DNA from: an uncultured Rhizobiaceae group bacterium
GTDB lineage: Bacteria; Pseudomonadota; Alphaproteobacteria; Rhizobiales; Rhizobiaceae
Direction: 5' to 3'
DNA: 33,351 bases
Assembly (NCBI GenBank): GCA_938044775.1
Contig: CALIOE010000051.1
Location: 1-33,351, forward strand
Shown: piece after piece, positions 32,522 through 33,351 of the stretch
How the letters are laid out: each line of letters starts with the position of its first letter
Position numbering within the stretch: the first letter of the stretch is position 1
The notes under the pieces: model-generated
What the model saw: the letters and a program-made list of their open reading frames with translations, nothing else
Database searches by the model: none
What the model was told of the DNA's origin: nothing
Made by a program: the position numbers and the translations under genes

Positions 32522-33351
32522 ATGGCCAATGTGGTTGTTGTCGGGTCTCAATGGGGCGATGAAGGCAAGGGAAAGATTGTAGACTGGCTATCTGAGCGTG
32601 CCGATCTCGTGGTTCGCTTTCAGGGTGGACACAATGCCGGACACACGCTGGTGATTGATGGTGTCAGCTACAAACTCAGCCTTCTGCCATCCGGTGTTGT
32701 CCGCCCGGGCAAGTTGGGCGTGATCGGAAATGGCGTGGTCATTGACCCTCATGCTCTGGTTGCTGAAATAGCCCGCCTTGGAGAACAGGGGGTTACCATT
32801 TCACCGGACAACCTGCGGATTGCCGACAACGCTACATTGATCCTGTCGCTGCACCGGGAACTCGATGGTTTGCGCGAGGATGCGGCCAGCTCTGGCACCA
32901 AGATTGGGACAACGCGTCGTGGCATCGGCCCCGCATACGAAGACAAAGTGGGGCGGCGCGCCATCCGGGTTATGGATCTGGCAAATCTCGGATCGCTGCG
33001 AGACAAGATCGATCGATTGTTGGCCCACCATAATGCGCTGCTACGCGGGTTTGGACGCGAGGAAATCGAGACGGACACAATCTTTGAAGAATTGCGCTCG
33101 GTGGCCGACGAGATTCTGCCGTATCGGTCGACCGTCTGGAAGCTTCTCGATGACAGCCGTCGCGCCGGAAAACGCATTCTTTTCGAGGGTGCGCAGGGAA
33201 CTTTGCTGGATATCGATCACGGGACTTATCCATTTGTCACCTCATCCAACACAGTTGCGGGGCAAGCTTCTGCAGGATCGGGTCTCGGGCCAGGGTCGCT
33301 GAACTTTGTTCTGGGCATCACAAAGGCTTACACCACGCGTGTCGGTGAGGG
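32522..33351 (+). CDS. purA: Adenylosuccinate synthetase, N-terminal part
   Basis: Joins IMP and aspartate using GTP, the first step from IMP to AMP. The window holds 276 codons of an expected 430 or so; the gene runs off the right edge with the frame still open. Visible: [20 protein letters not shown], the GTP loop with catalytic Asp; [14 protein letters not shown] with catalytic His near residue 41; [20 protein letters not shown] near 122; and [20 protein letters not shown] near 222. The ATG at 32522 is the canonical start; no strong ribosome binding site is visible upstream (TTTGATAGGTTGACGCT). The serC-serA-purA order is typical of rhizobia. Confidence 0.96.
   Translation, partial: MANVVVVGSQWGDEGKGKIVDWLSERADLVVRFQGGHNAGHTLVIDGVSYKLSLLPSGVVRPGKLGVIGNGVVIDPHALVAEIARLGEQGVTISPDNLRIADNATLILSLHRELDGLREDAASSGTKIGTTRRGIGPAYEDKVGRRAIRVMDLANLGSLRDKIDRLLAHHNALLRGFGREEIETDTIFEELRSVADEILPYRSTVWKLLDDSRRAGKRILFEGAQGTLLDIDHGTYPFVTSSNTVAGQASAGSGLGPGSLNFVLGITKAYTTRVGE

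Overview
The window reads as chromosomal DNA from an alphaproteobacterium, most likely a member of the Hyphomicrobiales (rhizobia/Brucella relatives). The evidence is the clade-typical gene set: SciP (DUF1153), ChpT, EipA (DUF1134), a DUF4164 gene beside zapA, 6S RNA between zapA and the 5-formyl-THF cyclo-ligase gene, the serC leader RNA in front of serC-serA, and tandem Omp25-like porin-family barrels. I saw no insertion sequence, prophage, CRISPR array or obvious horizontally acquired island. The genus cannot be fixed from sequence alone.

Layout. 1-2833: an aromatic-acid operon with overlapping stops and starts: end of a GalB-type oxalomesaconate hydratase, ligK/galC, ligU/galD, ligI. Together they take 2-pyrone-4,6-dicarboxylate to pyruvate plus oxaloacetate (lower protocatechuate 4,5-cleavage/gallate pathway). 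2834-4260: a sparse stretch with two small exported proteins and several inverted repeats. 4261-6738: tRNA-Met(CAT), mnmA, sciP and a small Fis-type DNA-binding protein. 6708-9277: a membrane/metal group, PqiA-like plus DUF4198 on the minus strand and a divergent HupE/UreJ-type permease. 9283-11702: minus-strand housekeeping genes ymdB-like, fau, 6S RNA, zapA, DUF4164.

12086-18543: central carbon metabolism, tkt, gap, (a divergent-side lipoprotein), pgk and class I fba. The GAPDH carries Asn instead of the Asp that normally selects NAD, and its mRNA leader can fold into a long two-part hairpin reaching the Shine-Dalgarno. 18559-22458: a CaiB/BaiF CoA-transferase, an SGNH hydrolase and propionyl-CoA synthetase. 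22476-23505: copper chaperone PCu(A)C with an upstream DUF2946-like small protein. 23542-25635: a very small DUF2256 zinc-ribbon gene coupled to a membrane-anchored coiled-coil protein, then eipA with its own intrinsic terminator.

25865-28431: chpT, then two tandem outer-membrane barrels. A perfect CtrA full site (TTAA-N7-TTAAC) lies before the first barrel. With sciP and eipA this puts several parts or likely targets of the CtrA cell-cycle circuit in one window. 28604-31442: serC RNA leader, serC, serA. 31439-33351: a DMT-family exporter overlapping serA tail-to-tail, then the first 276 codons of purA, which runs off the right edge.

I found no convincing new multi-gene defence or mobile system. 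The observations most worth a second look are regulatory or small-protein ones: the CtrA sites, the gap leader, the coupled coiled-coil/DUF2256 pair, and the paired exported proteins whose mature ends would start at or next to His-Glu.
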